From NCBI RefSeq assembly GCF_946886895.1, contig NZ_CAMPJO010000015.1, forward strand, positions 1 to 64,000: a DNA stretch of 64,000 nucleotides. The letters run 5' to 3'. Origin of the DNA: an uncultured Marinobacter sp. (lineage in GTDB: Bacteria > Pseudomonadota > Gammaproteobacteria > Pseudomonadales > Oleiphilaceae). The notes beneath the pieces were generated by a model. The model was not told where the DNA came from. It did not search any database and worked only from the letters and a program-made list of their open reading frames with translations. The translations under genes and the position numbers were made by a program. Below, piece by piece: positions 18,251 through 28,248 of the stretch. Each line of letters starts with the position of its first letter. The stretch's first letter is position 1.

Positions 18251-20584
18251 TCAGTCCTTGCGACTGTTACGCAGGTTATCAATGATCGATTCCAGCGCCC
18301 GATCAAAAATCAGGCCGTCATCCAGCATACCGATGTCGCCAGCGGCCATGGCCTCGGCCAGATTCTGGCGATGGAATTCCGCGACCTTGGCACCGCTTCG
18401 ATTCACAAAAATGTATTTACCCGTGGCCTTTATGAAGGCTGCCAGCTTGCACCGCACCTTGGTCGAATCCCGGGTCAGTTCAATCCAGGAGCCTACCCGC
18501 AGGCCATCCGCCTGATCCAGCCAGCGCTGGTCAATCGAAGGCGCATCGGCCGCATCTCCGGCATCCTCCCCGGATATGACGGTGTCTGTGGCAGGCTCCG
18601 TCATCGACCCGGAGGCGGGCACGATCAACGGCTCAGGGGTGGCCAACCCGGACGCATCCGGCTCTGCCGGCTCCGCGGATCGGAGCTCAGGCTCCGGCCG
18701 GTCGGCCCGGGCCACCACTTCCTGTGGGTCGTCGACGGGCGTCGCTATAACCGGTTCAGAGCGGGAAGGCGCCGTAACCAGCCGCTGGAACACATCCACG
18801 TGGGCCAGTTCCAGGTCGCGGATGGCGGCATCGGTGGCAAACGGGTCCCAGGCGATCTCCAGCAAGGCTTTCCGAAGCTCGTCAACGATGGACGGGATGG
18901 CCCTGAGCAGCTCGCTGCGAGTCCCCTCCGCCACTGGCCGCGGATCAACACTCCAGACCAGGCGCTCGGTCAGATCCCGGGCCTCAGCCCAGCGCCGACT
19001 GTCTTCGCCTTCGCGCAACACCACCCACTGCAAATACTTGACCCAGGCCTCATTCAGCAACTGGCTCACCGGTTGCGGAACCTCGCGTTCCTTTACCAGA
19101 TGACCGATCAGGTCCTGGGCGGCTTCGGTCGCCCGTTCTTGCCGCGCCCTGCCCTCTTCCGCGTCCCGGAGCCGCTGCTCCACCAGTTCCCGACGCCGAC
19201 GGTCGAGATCCATAAAGTGGCTGAAATCCTTGAGCAATTCCTCAAACAGCGACACGTTGTCGATAAACTCATTGAGAATCCGGTCCACCACCGATTCAAT
19301 CTTGTCGCGCAACGGATCACGCTGGCCCTCACGCTTTTCGCTCCAGCCCATGGCAGACAGTGCCAGCTCATTGAGCAGCTTGCGGACCGGATGCCCCCCG
19401 CGATTGAAGAAATTCTTGTCGCTCAGTGCCACTTTCAGCACCGGAATCTGCAGTCGCCCGATCAGAGCCTTCATGACCGGGTTGAGCTGTCGGTCTTCCA
19501 GAATAAAATCGAACAACATGGATACCAGCTTGATCACATCGCCGTCGACTTGCCCGACACTCAGTTTCTGGCCGCTCTCGGTCAGCAAAACCGGCTGTAG
19601 TTGCTGGTTCAGCGGCACCACCTTACCGGTCTCCCACTGTCCGCAGGAGGACTGGGCGTCGCTCAGCCTCGCCATCAGTCGCTCCGTATCCAGATAACCC
19701 TCACCGGCGACCGATCCGGGCGTTGCGCCTCCCAACGCCTCCTCACCACGGTGTAGCAGGGCACTCAGCTCGGAAAACGTTGCCTGGGAACCCCCGCCGT
19801 AGCTCGTTCCGCCCGCCTCGCCCACCGGCGCTTGCGGGGGCGACACCGGCGCCGACGCTTTGCCTCGGTGCCCGGCCGGTTGCGACCGACCAACCGGTGG
19901 TCGCTTCATATCCGGCAGAACGCCCTCACGAATCAGCGTGCGGTTTGCTTCCTGATAGAACTCCCCGAGGGTGTCGGCCAGCAATCGGTCAAACAACTTC
20001 AGGACCACCAGCTTGGCACGAATATCAATATCAAGATCCGCGCAGGCCTCCGCAACCCCACCGCAAATAACCTCCGGGCTCAGTGGCATCTGACCATCGG
20101 ACAGTTCAGTGCCTGGCACCAGATGGTTGACCCGCAGGCACAGCAGACGAATGGCATCGGGGTAACGATTGCGAAGTTTGTTAATCAGGTTGTCGATGGC
20201 CACCTGCTGTTCCAGCTCCGAATGATCCAGCAGGCTCAGGGAATCCTGATCCACGTCGTCCAGGGAGCTGCCCGATGTACGAGGCTGGAAGCGGCCAATA
20301 TCATTGAATGCCTGGCTGACATACTGCAGTACGGATACGATCATCGCCTTGCGGCGCAGGCGCAACTCGCGCATGGCGTCGAAATAGGCCGTCTGGTCCA
20401 GATTGGAGCCGGCCCTGTCAGCCAGTTCAAACAGGGCGTCATCCGCCCGGTCGAAAAAGCTCCCAAGTACGGCCTTCAGCGACTGACCCGATGCGTCACG
20501 CAAACGCACAAGCGCCGGCGGCAGGGCAAGCCTCCGGCTCTGCTTCTGGCCTGAAAAGCTGACAACCTTGTTATCCTGCGCCAT
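18251..20584 (-). CDS. DUF1631 family protein (777 aa)
   Basis: Large cytoplasmic protein of the DUF1631 family (PF07793), function unknown. It begins MAQDNKVVSFSG and is mostly helical, with a helical region rich in Arg/Glu around residues 450-520. An acidic Pro/Ala/Glu linker (about 635-690) leads to a small C-terminal beta-rich domain (WIELTRDSTKVRCKLAAFI). The ATG at 20584 is chosen over an unconserved extension; GGAG lies eight bases upstream. In Pseudomonas aeruginosa a homologue sits between ampD and nadC, the same context as here. Confidence 0.85.
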   Translation of the reverse strand: MAQDNKVVSFSGQKQSRRLALPPALVRLRDASGQSLKAVLGSFFDRADDALFELADRAGSNLDQTAYFDAMRELRLRRKAMIVSVLQYVSQAFNDIGRFQPRTSGSSLDDVDQDSLSLLDHSELEQQVAIDNLINKLRNRYPDAIRLLCLRVNHLVPGTELSDGQMPLSPEVICGGVAEACADLDIDIRAKLVVLKLFDRLLADTLGEFYQEANRTLIREGVLPDMKRPPVGRSQPAGHRGKASAPVSPPQAPVGEAGGTSYGGGSQATFSELSALLHRGEEALGGATPGSVAGEGYLDTERLMARLSDAQSSCGQWETGKVVPLNQQLQPVLLTESGQKLSVGQVDGDVIKLVSMLFDFILEDRQLNPVMKALIGRLQIPVLKVALSDKNFFNRGGHPVRKLLNELALSAMGWSEKREGQRDPLRDKIESVVDRILNEFIDNVSLFEELLKDFSHFMDLDRRRRELVEQRLRDAEEGRARQERATEAAQDLIGHLVKEREVPQPVSQLLNEAWVKYLQWVVLREGEDSRRWAEARDLTERLVWSVDPRPVAEGTRSELLRAIPSIVDELRKALLEIAWDPFATDAAIRDLELAHVDVFQRLVTAPSRSEPVIATPVDDPQEVVARADRPEPELRSAEPAEPDASGLATPEPLIVPASGSMTEPATDTVISGEDAGDAADAPSIDQRWLDQADGLRVGSWIELTRDSTKVRCKLAAFIKATGKYIFVNRSGAKVAEFHRQNLAEAMAAGDIGMLDDGLIFDRALESIIDNLRNSRKD

Positions 20585-20654
20585 TGGGCTGCTCCGGATC
20601 GGACATTGCGGAGATGTGAAATACACCTGATTGCACATCATACGAGCTGCGAAC

Positions 20655-20688
20655 GTCACCTTGTGTCAGATTTTGTCACCTTTTGTGT
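20655..20688. promoter_or_regulatory. 20-bp-spaced direct repeats between DUF1631 gene and nadC
   Basis: GTCACCTTGTGT (20655-20666) recurs as GTCACCTTTTGTGT (20675-20688), 20 bases later, about two helical turns. A third GTCAC starts at 20702. They lie in the 220-base divergent gap between the DUF1631 gene and nadC and could be an operator for an unidentified regulator. Confidence 0.35.
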
Positions 20689-20690
20689 AG

Positions 20691-21644
<954 letters not shown>

Positions 21645-21656
21645 CCCGGAAGCGGG

Positions 21657-21992
21657 CTAACCGCCAGAGAGCAGCCGGTCAATGGCTTCCAGCTCACGCA
21701 CCAGAGCCGCGCCGGACTCGGGGCGGTTACGGAAATGCTCTTCCGCCATCGGAGCGATGCCGGACACCGATGGCAGCGGCTGATCGTTCTCGATCAGCCC
21801 CTTCATGCGGGCCACGAATACAAACTGCAACCACTGGGTAAACTCAAGGGTATCAATACAGAAGGGCTGGGTACTTTGCAGCGCCCGGTCGGACGGCGGC
21901 TCCATTTCCCAAACGCCCAACTGGCGCAATTCAATTTCCACCCTGAGCAGGCTGTCGGCGACCTGCCCAAGCGTTCGACTGGACTCTGTCAT
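21657..21992 (-). CDS. YqcC family protein (111 aa)
   Basis: Small all-helical protein of the YqcC/DUF446 family (PF04287). Family features seen are the helix with LRVEIELRQLGVW, the segment PFCIDTLEFTQWLQFVF and the following LIENDQPLP. In enterobacteria yqcC neighbours truC; here it follows an orphan parA with a 12-base gap, probably in one transcript. No biochemical function is known to me. Confidence 0.85.
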   Translation of the reverse strand: MTESSRTLGQVADSLLRVEIELRQLGVWEMEPPSDRALQSTQPFCIDTLEFTQWLQFVFVARMKGLIENDQPLPSVSGIAPMAEEHFRNRPESGAALVRELEAIDRLLSGG

Positions 21993-22004
21993 GACCCTAA
22001 CGCC

Positions 22005-22802
22005 CTAATCCGCAAGTGGCTCCAGCTCCACAGCCTCGCCGTGCAGAACACGAAACAGGTCTTCATACTGACGGGTCAGTGGGTGGCTGGGGGCCATGTG
22101 AATTAATGGCTGCCGGCTCTGGTGGGATTCCTTCATCTTCACCGAGCTCGACAGGCGCACCGGCAGCACCGGCAGGCCTTCCTCGATCAGTTCTTTTACC
22201 AACTGACGCGGCAGCGTGGCACGGGGCTGGAACTGGTTGGCAATAATACCCTCCACCACCAACTCATCGTTGTGATCTTCCTGAAGATCACGAATCTCAT
22301 TGAGGATGCTGTACAGCGCCTGACGTGAGAAATCATCACAGTCAAACGGAATCAGACAGCGCTGGGCAGCGATCAGCGCGGAACGGGTATAGAAGTTCAG
22401 GGCCGGCGCGGTATCGATGTAGATCTCGTCGAAGGATTCGCCCAGCTTTTTCAGGGCCTCGCGCAACTTATAGATTTTGTGTTTGGCTTCGAGTTTACGC
22501 TCCAGGTAATCCAGTTCCGGGCTGGACGGCATGACAAACAGGTTGTTGAAGGGTGACGCGTGCACGAATTCGTCCGGACGGCGGTTGAATACAGTGAACG
22601 CGACGGTCTGCTCCAGCAAATCGGCCGCGGTGTCCCGGAGCTCGCTGGCGGGCTTGCCCAGCAGATAGTGTGTGGAATTGCCCTGCGGATCAAGATCCAC
22701 AACCAGGGTGCGCTTGCCCCGGGCCGCGCTGATGGCCGCAAGGTTGCATGTGATACTGGATTTTCCCACACCGCCTTTCTGATTGAATACAACCCGTCTC
22801 AT
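22005..22802 (-). CDS. Orphan ParA family ATPase (265 aa)
   Basis: ParA/MinD-type P-loop ATPase. The deviant Walker A motif QKGGVGKSS is at residues 8-16, VDLDPQGNST at about 40-49, and the Walker B-like IYIDTAPAL at about 111-119. There is no ParB gene or parS-like site beside it, so it is not the main chromosomal Soj/ParA. AGAGG lies a few bases before the ATG. It follows hda in the same direction by 78 bases. A role in positioning cellular complexes is typical of orphan ParAs, but the cargo is unknown. Confidence 0.85.
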   Translation of the reverse strand: MRRVVFNQKGGVGKSSITCNLAAISAARGKRTLVVDLDPQGNSTHYLLGKPASELRDTAADLLEQTVAFTVFNRRPDEFVHASPFNNLFVMPSSPELDYLERKLEAKHKIYKLREALKKLGESFDEIYIDTAPALNFYTRSALIAAQRCLIPFDCDDFSRQALYSILNEIRDLQEDHNDELVVEGIIANQFQPRATLPRQLVKELIEEGLPVLPVRLSSSVKMKESHQSRQPLIHMAPSHPLTRQYEDLFRVLHGEAVELEPLAD

Positions 22803-22880
22803 GTCACCTCTCCCTTTAAGCCGTTATCGTTTATCACCGGTGTCCCCTGCGGAACGGATTCCATCCGGCATTCGCCTTTA

Positions 22881-23579
22881 TCACCAGCCCATAACCGTTT
22901 TCACGAAGGGTATCGTCAGCCGTCGCTGGGCCTGCAGAGAATTCTCATCCAGGGTATCGAGAATGGCCAGCAACTCCCCCAGTTTCCTTGGAGCCCGGCG
23001 CAGAATATAAACGGCCACATCGTCCGCCATGGTCAGGCCCCTCTGTTCTGCCCGGGCGGTCAGAATTCTGAGCCGGTCGTCGTCCCGGTAGATGCCCAGT
23101 TGGATGATCAGGCCATGGCTCAGGCGCGACACCAGGTCGGCCAATTCAAAAGGCAGTTCTCCGGGCACCCCGGACAGACTGACGATCAGCAGACCGCCCT
23201 GATCCTGTACTCGATTGTACAGGTGAAAAACCGCCTCTTCCCACTCCCGAAGTCCGGCAATCCGGTCCAGATCATCAAGACAGATAAACTCCCGGGAATC
23301 CAGACCCGCCAGGGCCTCCGGACCGAATGGCTCCAGTTCGGCGAGACTGATGCACACCGCCACGCGCCCGTCGCGTTCGGCATGGTGACAGACCGCTTGA
23401 AGCAGATGACTCTTGCCGGTATCCGGCACGCCGCAGATCGCGACCACTGGCAGACCCGCCGGCTGCCGGCAGACCGAATACAGGCGCTCCATGGCCGCCC
23501 GGTTGCGGTCACCATGAAAATTGTCAAACCGGGCATCGTCCCGGAGCCGGACGCCCAGGATCAGTTGTGACCTATTCAC
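22881..23579 (-). CDS. hda: DnaA inactivator Hda (232 aa)
   Basis: AAA+ protein that, with the sliding clamp, stimulates ATP hydrolysis by DnaA after initiation (RIDA). The N-terminus NRSQLILGVRL contains a clamp-binding-like QL.L motif. Walker A is GVPDTGKSH and Walker B-like ICLDDLDRI; the C-terminus RRLTIPFVK matches Hda closely. I chose the GTG at 23579, which overlaps the upstream gene's TGA (GTGA) and restores the family length; an ORF reading further upstream is unconserved. Confidence 0.92.
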   Translation of the reverse strand: MNRSQLILGVRLRDDARFDNFHGDRNRAAMERLYSVCRQPAGLPVVAICGVPDTGKSHLLQAVCHHAERDGRVAVCISLAELEPFGPEALAGLDSREFICLDDLDRIAGLREWEEAVFHLYNRVQDQGGLLIVSLSGVPGELPFELADLVSRLSHGLIIQLGIYRDDDRLRILTARAEQRGLTMADDVAVYILRRAPRKLGELLAILDTLDENSLQAQRRLTIPFVKTVMGW

Positions 23580-24136
23580 GACCGGGTTGCCCTCCATGCC
23601 CTCAGTCCCCACACCACCAGATAGTGACCGCCGCTGACCACCGCTGACACTGCAACCAGCATAATGCCGGCGTTGAGCACCCAGGGTTGCATGGGCATGC
23701 CTGCCTGCAGAATGATAATGGCGAGCACCACGAGAATCTGCACGAACGTATTCACTTTCCCGGGCAAACTGGGCTGCATATCGAACCGGCCAACACCGTA
23801 ATGAAACGCCAGTGCCCCACCCACGATCAACACATCCCGGCCAAGCACCAGGGCAAACAGCCACAGGGGTAAGACGCCCGTCAAGGTCAGCATGAGATAG
23901 GCAGTAAGCAACAGCGCCTTGTCCGCCAGGGGGTCGGCAATGGCACCCAGGCGGGTCCGCCAGTTGAAATGCCTGGCCAGAAAGCCGTCGCAGGCATCTG
24001 TGGCGGCGGCCACGAAAAAAATCACCAGAGCACGCCGGTAATCCTCCATCAGCAGGGCCGCCGCAAAAGGAACGATCAGAAGCAGGCGCAAAAACGTCAG
24101 GGCATTGGGAATCCAGCGCCAGCGTTGCGTTTTCAC
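23576..24136 (-). CDS. CDP-alcohol phosphatidyltransferase family protein (186 aa)
   Basis: Inner-membrane phospholipid synthase with the full family signature, read here as DACDGFLAR followed by LGAIADPLADK (D-x2-DG-x2-AR-x8-G-x3-D-x3-D) near residues 45-70, and about five membrane segments. The chemistry is head-group transfer from a CDP-alcohol donor; PgsA- or cardiolipin-synthase-like specificity cannot be told from motifs. I chose the GTG at 24136 because GGAGGG lies six bases upstream. It is coupled to hda downstream. Confidence 0.88.
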   Translation of the reverse strand: MKTQRWRWIPNALTFLRLLLIVPFAAALLMEDYRRALVIFFVAAATDACDGFLARHFNWRTRLGAIADPLADKALLLTAYLMLTLTGVLPLWLFALVLGRDVLIVGGALAFHYGVGRFDMQPSLPGKVNTFVQILVVLAIIILQAGMPMQPWVLNAGIMLVAVSAVVSGGHYLVVWGLRAWRATRS

Positions 24137-24197
24137 AAGACTCCCTCCAGCTTGCAACGTACGGCGTTACGTTGCCGTCGTGTCGTGCAACGGCGTT

Positions 24198-25547
24198 TTA
24201 CTTTCCACCACCATTGCTGATAACCGGTTCCGGCTGCCAGCGGTAATAGAGCACCTGATACAAGGATTCAAAGGCCTGCTCCGCTTCCTGCTCATCCACC
24301 GGCACGGGCTGGTAACTGAACATGGCCTGATCCGCCGGACCTTTGCTGTCAATGGCCTCCGGGCTCCCGTCGTCGGTCAGGCCCGGATCCGCAGGCTGCC
24401 CTGATGGCGGAGGTGATTGCGGCTCCGGCTCCGGTTGAACAGGGGTTTCACGGGTCAGATCCGACGGTGCTGTGGACACCGCCGCGCCTTCGATCGCGAC
24501 AAATCGCGGATCCAGTGCAATGTATTGCTTGAGCTGGTCCAGTTCACCGGAAAACGCCACTGTCAGAGTAAGCTGATTGCCTTTGACCCGGGACGCCCCC
24601 ACACTCACCACCGGCGTGAAACTCTCCAGTGCCTGGCTGGCTTTGCCATAATCAGCGAGCGTTGTGACCCCTTTCAGAACAATATCGACCTGAGGCAATT
24701 CACCAATGTCGCCCGCAGCCACTGCATAGCGCTCGGCGTAGAGTTCCGCCCAGCGATTCACCACGGCTTCGGCCAGCGCCTCCGGAGTGTTGGCGCTCAG
24801 GGATTCTTCGCTGTCGGTCAATTGCACACCGTCAAAAACCCAACCGGCACGCCACTGGCCGCCAGACTGATTGACCCGAACCAGGGCAAGAACATCGTGA
24901 TCAATGGCCGAGGAAGCCCTTCTCACGCTGTCAATGAACTGCCCCCAGATTTCGGACAGTAACTGCCGGTCTCCCTGAACGCTGGCCGGAGGCAGGACAA
25001 TGGGCAGCCCCCGCTCGCGGGCGGCACGATGAAAGGCAGACGACCAGACCTCGGACGCCGTTGTCGGCGGACCACTCTCTACAGACTGGGTAATCAGCGT
25101 GCGCGTACCACGGTCCTCTACCGCAACCCACGCCAGAGTCAGGGGGCGGTTGGCGCCCCAGACCGGCGCTTCAATAGAGGCCAGGGCGCGATTCACACCG
25201 ACCGCGCCAAAGGCCATGCTAAGGCGGCTGTTACCGTCCGCACCGCGCAACACCTGGTAGGACAGAAGCAGGGACTCAGCGTCTGCCAGAATAGCGTCGA
25301 CACCTTCCAGTGACAGCACATCACGGTTGCCGGAAACCCGCACCAGAACCCGGCTCAGGCCGGCCGCGTAGCCTTCGGCCAGTTGTTCCGGGTCCGAGCC
25401 GGCTACCGGCACCTCCACCGTGTACAGGCCGGAGACGCTGACCGCCGTCGCCGGTGCCGAAGCAAAAACCCAGATGAGCGCAAAAAAATACGCCGCCCAC
25501 GCGGTCGCTGCTGACTGACGTGCCGACGTTTGTCCTGATACTGACAT
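24198..25547 (-). CDS. DUF2066 domain exported protein (449 aa)
   Basis: A secreted or periplasmic protein of the DUF2066 family (PF09839), function unknown. [11 protein letters not shown] begins a signal peptide whose hydrophobic core is at about residues 18-34 with likely cleavage after APATA. A Pro/Gln/Glu-rich segment near residues 385-410 precedes a short tail. I chose the ATG at 25547 because AGGG lies seven bases upstream; the reading frame continues far upstream antisense to purM but has no support. A neighbouring position to purM and hda is common in pseudomonads. Confidence 0.82.
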   Translation of the reverse strand: MSVSGQTSARQSAATAWAAYFFALIWVFASAPATAVSVSGLYTVEVPVAGSDPEQLAEGYAAGLSRVLVRVSGNRDVLSLEGVDAILADAESLLLSYQVLRGADGNSRLSMAFGAVGVNRALASIEAPVWGANRPLTLAWVAVEDRGTRTLITQSVESGPPTTASEVWSSAFHRAARERGLPIVLPPASVQGDRQLLSEIWGQFIDSVRRASSAIDHDVLALVRVNQSGGQWRAGWVFDGVQLTDSEESLSANTPEALAEAVVNRWAELYAERYAVAAGDIGELPQVDIVLKGVTTLADYGKASQALESFTPVVSVGASRVKGNQLTLTVAFSGELDQLKQYIALDPRFVAIEGAAVSTAPSDLTRETPVQPEPEPQSPPPSGQPADPGLTDDGSPEAIDSKGPADQAMFSYQPVPVDEQEAEQAFESLYQVLYYRWQPEPVISNGGGK

Positions 25548-25640
25548 GAAACACCCTGCAATTCGCATGAATGGCGCATAGGATACACCATGCCCCCAGG
25601 CGTGAGTAGCGGGCCCGGGTTTCGGAAAAGCAATATACAT

Positions 25641-25669
25641 TTGGACCGTCACAGCGCACCTGTTAAAAT
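25641..25669 (+). promoter_or_regulatory. Likely purM promoter
   Basis: TTGGAC (25641-25646) and TAAAAT (25664-25669) are separated by 17 bases, 38 bases before the purM ATG. This is a good sigma70-type match driving purM-purN. Confidence 0.6.
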
Positions 25670-25706
25670 CCGCCGCCTGACCCACTGGCCAATGGTTAAG
25701 AACTCC

Positions 25707-26771
25707 ATGAGCGAACAGAAGCCCTCCCTGACCTACCGCGACGCCGGCGTTGATATTGATGCCGGTAATGAACTTGTCAGCCGAATAAAGGCAACCGCTG
25801 CCCGGACGCGTCGTCCGGAAGTGCTGGGCGGCCTCGGCGGCTTTGGCGCCATGGTGTCCATTCCCGCGGGTTACCACGAGCCGGTACTGGTTTCCGGTAC
25901 CGATGGTGTCGGCACCAAACTCCGGCTGGCCATGCAGTTGCAAAAGCATGACAGCATCGGCATTGATCTGGTGGCCATGTGCGTGAATGATCTGGTTGTG
26001 GGTGGCGCCGAGCCCCTCTTCTTTCTGGATTACTACGCCACCGGCAAACTGAATGTCGACGTGGCTGCCCAGGTTGTCGCGGGCATTGGCGAGGGTTGCG
26101 AACAGGCGGGCTGTGCCCTGGTGGGTGGCGAGACCGCTGAAATGCCAGGCATGTATGAGGGTGATGACTACGACCTCGCCGGGTTCTGCGTGGGCGTGGC
26201 CGAACGTAGTGAGATTATCGATGGCAGCCGGGTGCAGGCGGGCGATGTGATGCTGGCACTGGGCTCCTCGGGCCCCCACTCCAATGGCTACTCGCTGATC
26301 CGCAAAATCCTTGAGGTGAGTCACGCCGACCTGAACCAGACCGTGGGCGACACAACCCTCGCAAACGCGTTAATGGCGCCCACCCGGATATACGTGAAAA
26401 ATCTGCTGCAACTGATTCGGGAAGTGGATGTACGTGCACTGTCCCACATTACCGGCGGCGGCCTGCCGGAAAATATTCCGAGGGTGCTGCCAAAGGGCGC
26501 CGTCGCGGCCATTGATACTGAAAGCTGGTCACTCCCCCCGGTGTTCCAGTGGCTGAAAGACACCGGAGGCGTCGCCAGCGAGGAGATGTACCGTACCTTC
26601 AACTGCGGCATTGGAATGATTGTCTGCGTTCCGGCCAACCAGCGCGAGCTGGCCCTCGATACCCTTGGCGCACTGGGCGAACAGGCCTGGCAGGTTGGCC
26701 TGATCGAGCGGGCGGACGACGCCGACCAGGAACCTGTTGTGCGTTACGCGCCCGGGCTGCTGTCGGCATGA
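25707..26771 (+). CDS. purM: Phosphoribosylformylglycinamidine cyclo-ligase (354 aa)
   Basis: AIR synthetase of de novo purine synthesis. Motifs include [13 protein letters not shown] (about 65-77), [20 protein letters not shown] (about 92-111), GGETAEMPG (about 139-147), [11 protein letters not shown] and [10 protein letters not shown]. The ATG at 25707 gives the family N-terminus ([18 protein letters not shown]); an upstream in-frame extension is unconserved. purN overlaps its stop (ATGA). Confidence 0.98.
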   Translation: MSEQKPSLTYRDAGVDIDAGNELVSRIKATAARTRRPEVLGGLGGFGAMVSIPAGYHEPVLVSGTDGVGTKLRLAMQLQKHDSIGIDLVAMCVNDLVVGGAEPLFFLDYYATGKLNVDVAAQVVAGIGEGCEQAGCALVGGETAEMPGMYEGDDYDLAGFCVGVAERSEIIDGSRVQAGDVMLALGSSGPHSNGYSLIRKILEVSHADLNQTVGDTTLANALMAPTRIYVKNLLQLIREVDVRALSHITGGGLPENIPRVLPKGAVAAIDTESWSLPPVFQWLKDTGGVASEEMYRTFNCGIGMIVCVPANQRELALDTLGALGEQAWQVGLIERADDADQEPVVRYAPGLLSA

Positions 26772-27430
26772 AGGCAGATCCCGCTCCCCAGCCCCGAATC
26801 CTGGTGCTCGCCTCCGGCAGTGGTACCAACCTGCAAGCCCTGATCGACGCCAGTCGCGAGCGCGGCTTTCCCGGGCAGATTGTCGCGGTGGGTTGCAACC
26901 GCCCGGGGGCGTTCGCACTGGAGCGGGCCGCCCAGGCCAATCTCCAGACCTTCGTGGTTGATCACACCCGATACGACAGCCGGGAAGACTTTGATGCCAC
27001 GCTGATGGCGGAGATTCTGCGCCATCATCCGGACCTGATCGTACTCGCGGGCTTCATGCGCATCCTCACCACGGATTTTGTGCGCGCCTTCCGGGGCAAA
27101 CTGCTGAACGTACATCCATCGCTCCTGCCCCGCTACACCGGGCTGAATACTCATCAGCGGGCACTGGATGCAGGTGATAAAACCCACGGCGTGTCCATTC
27201 ACTTTGTGACCGAGGAACTGGACGGCGGCCCGGTGATCGCCCAGGCTGAGGTGTCAGTGGCCAGTAATGACGATGCCGAGAGCCTGGCCGAGAAAGTCCA
27301 GGCCAAGGAACATCTGCTCTATCCTATTGTTGTGCGCTGGTTCTGCGAGGGTCGGATTCAACTGGGGACGGATTGCGTCCTGTTTGACGGGAATCCTCTG
27401 ACGACCCCCATGCGCCTGCCGGACAACTGA
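26768..27430 (+). CDS. purN: Phosphoribosylglycinamide formyltransferase PurN (220 aa)
   Basis: 10-formyl-THF-dependent GAR transformylase of purine synthesis. The phosphate-binding [13 protein letters not shown] (about 13-25), the catalytic block [20 protein letters not shown] (Asn/His near 109-111) and [15 protein letters not shown] with the catalytic Asp are present. The ATG overlaps the purM TGA, so the two are coupled. Confidence 0.97.
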   Translation: MKADPAPQPRILVLASGSGTNLQALIDASRERGFPGQIVAVGCNRPGAFALERAAQANLQTFVVDHTRYDSREDFDATLMAEILRHHPDLIVLAGFMRILTTDFVRAFRGKLLNVHPSLLPRYTGLNTHQRALDAGDKTHGVSIHFVTEELDGGPVIAQAEVSVASNDDAESLAEKVQAKEHLLYPIVVRWFCEGRIQLGTDCVLFDGNPLTTPMRLPDN

Positions 27431-27510
27431 TCGCGTCTGAACAGATTGTCATCCCGGAATCCGGCCTGACCAGCTAGACTGTCGCCATCAATGACAGCTT
27501 CGAGGTCAAC

Positions 27511-28248
27511 ATGATGCCTTTTCCCAGCCGGTTTCTCGCTCCGGGACAACACATCCTGCTTACGTTTCTGTTGGTCCTGGGGCTGGGCTTCCCGGTCGCC
27601 GCTCTGGCCGCCGGCGACGCCGGGCTGACGCCGTTCGAGGCCAGCTACTCCGCCTCCGTGGACAAGGGGGTGTCCCTCAATGGCAGCGCCACTCGCTCCC
27701 TGGCCCCCCATGGTAACGGTATCTGGCTGTACCGGACCGACGTAGATTCATTCATCGCAGATATTGACGAATCGCTGATTCTTGAATGGCGGAATGGCAA
27801 GGTCATCCCCATTCGCTACCGGTACCGGCTGTCGGGCTTCCTGATCAGCGACAGGACGGAAACCATCGATTTTGACTGGGAGGCGGGCATCGCCACCGGA
27901 CAGTACCGGGGCAAGGCCTTCGAGGTGACGCTGGAAGACGGTGTGTTGGATCCATTGGGGTACCAACTGCAGTTGCATCAGGATATCAAGAACGGGAAAC
28001 GCACCATGGAATACCGGGTGCTGGATGGCGCGGACATCGAAACAGAGCGCTTTGAGGTGCTCGGCGAGGGCTCAGCCTCCGGCCAGGCGGACACCCTGAA
28101 GGCGGAAAAGGTTCGTGAGAACTCCAAACGCGAGACTTTGATGTGGTTTGACCCACAACGACATTACCTGCTGGTCCGCCTGCTTCAGGTGGAGCCCGAC
28201 GGCAGCCGGTACGAACTGACCCTGAAGCAGGCCGAGATCGGTAATTAG
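27511..28248 (+). CDS. DUF3108 domain exported protein (245 aa)
   Basis: Family DUF3108 (PF11306), function unknown. A signal peptide (hydrophobic core about residues 14-33, likely cleavage after LAA) precedes a beta-rich domain containing FEASYSASVDKG and RYRYRLSGFL. GAGG lies before the ATG pair at 27511. It follows purN by 80 bases, a neighbourhood I recall from Pseudomonas. Its stop codon overlaps the convergent avtA stop by four bases. Confidence 0.85.
   Translation: MMPFPSRFLAPGQHILLTFLLVLGLGFPVAALAAGDAGLTPFEASYSASVDKGVSLNGSATRSLAPHGNGIWLYRTDVDSFIADIDESLILEWRNGKVIPIRYRYRLSGFLISDRTETIDFDWEAGIATGQYRGKAFEVTLEDGVLDPLGYQLQLHQDIKNGKRTMEYRVLDGADIETERFEVLGEGSASGQADTLKAEKVRENSKRETLMWFDPQRHYLLVRLLQVEPDGSRYELTLKQAEIGN

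Noticed and set aside
25548..26324. In-frame upstream extension of the DUF2066 gene opposite purM
   Set aside because: The signal peptide and ribosome site fix the start at 25547; the extension is antisense to purM.
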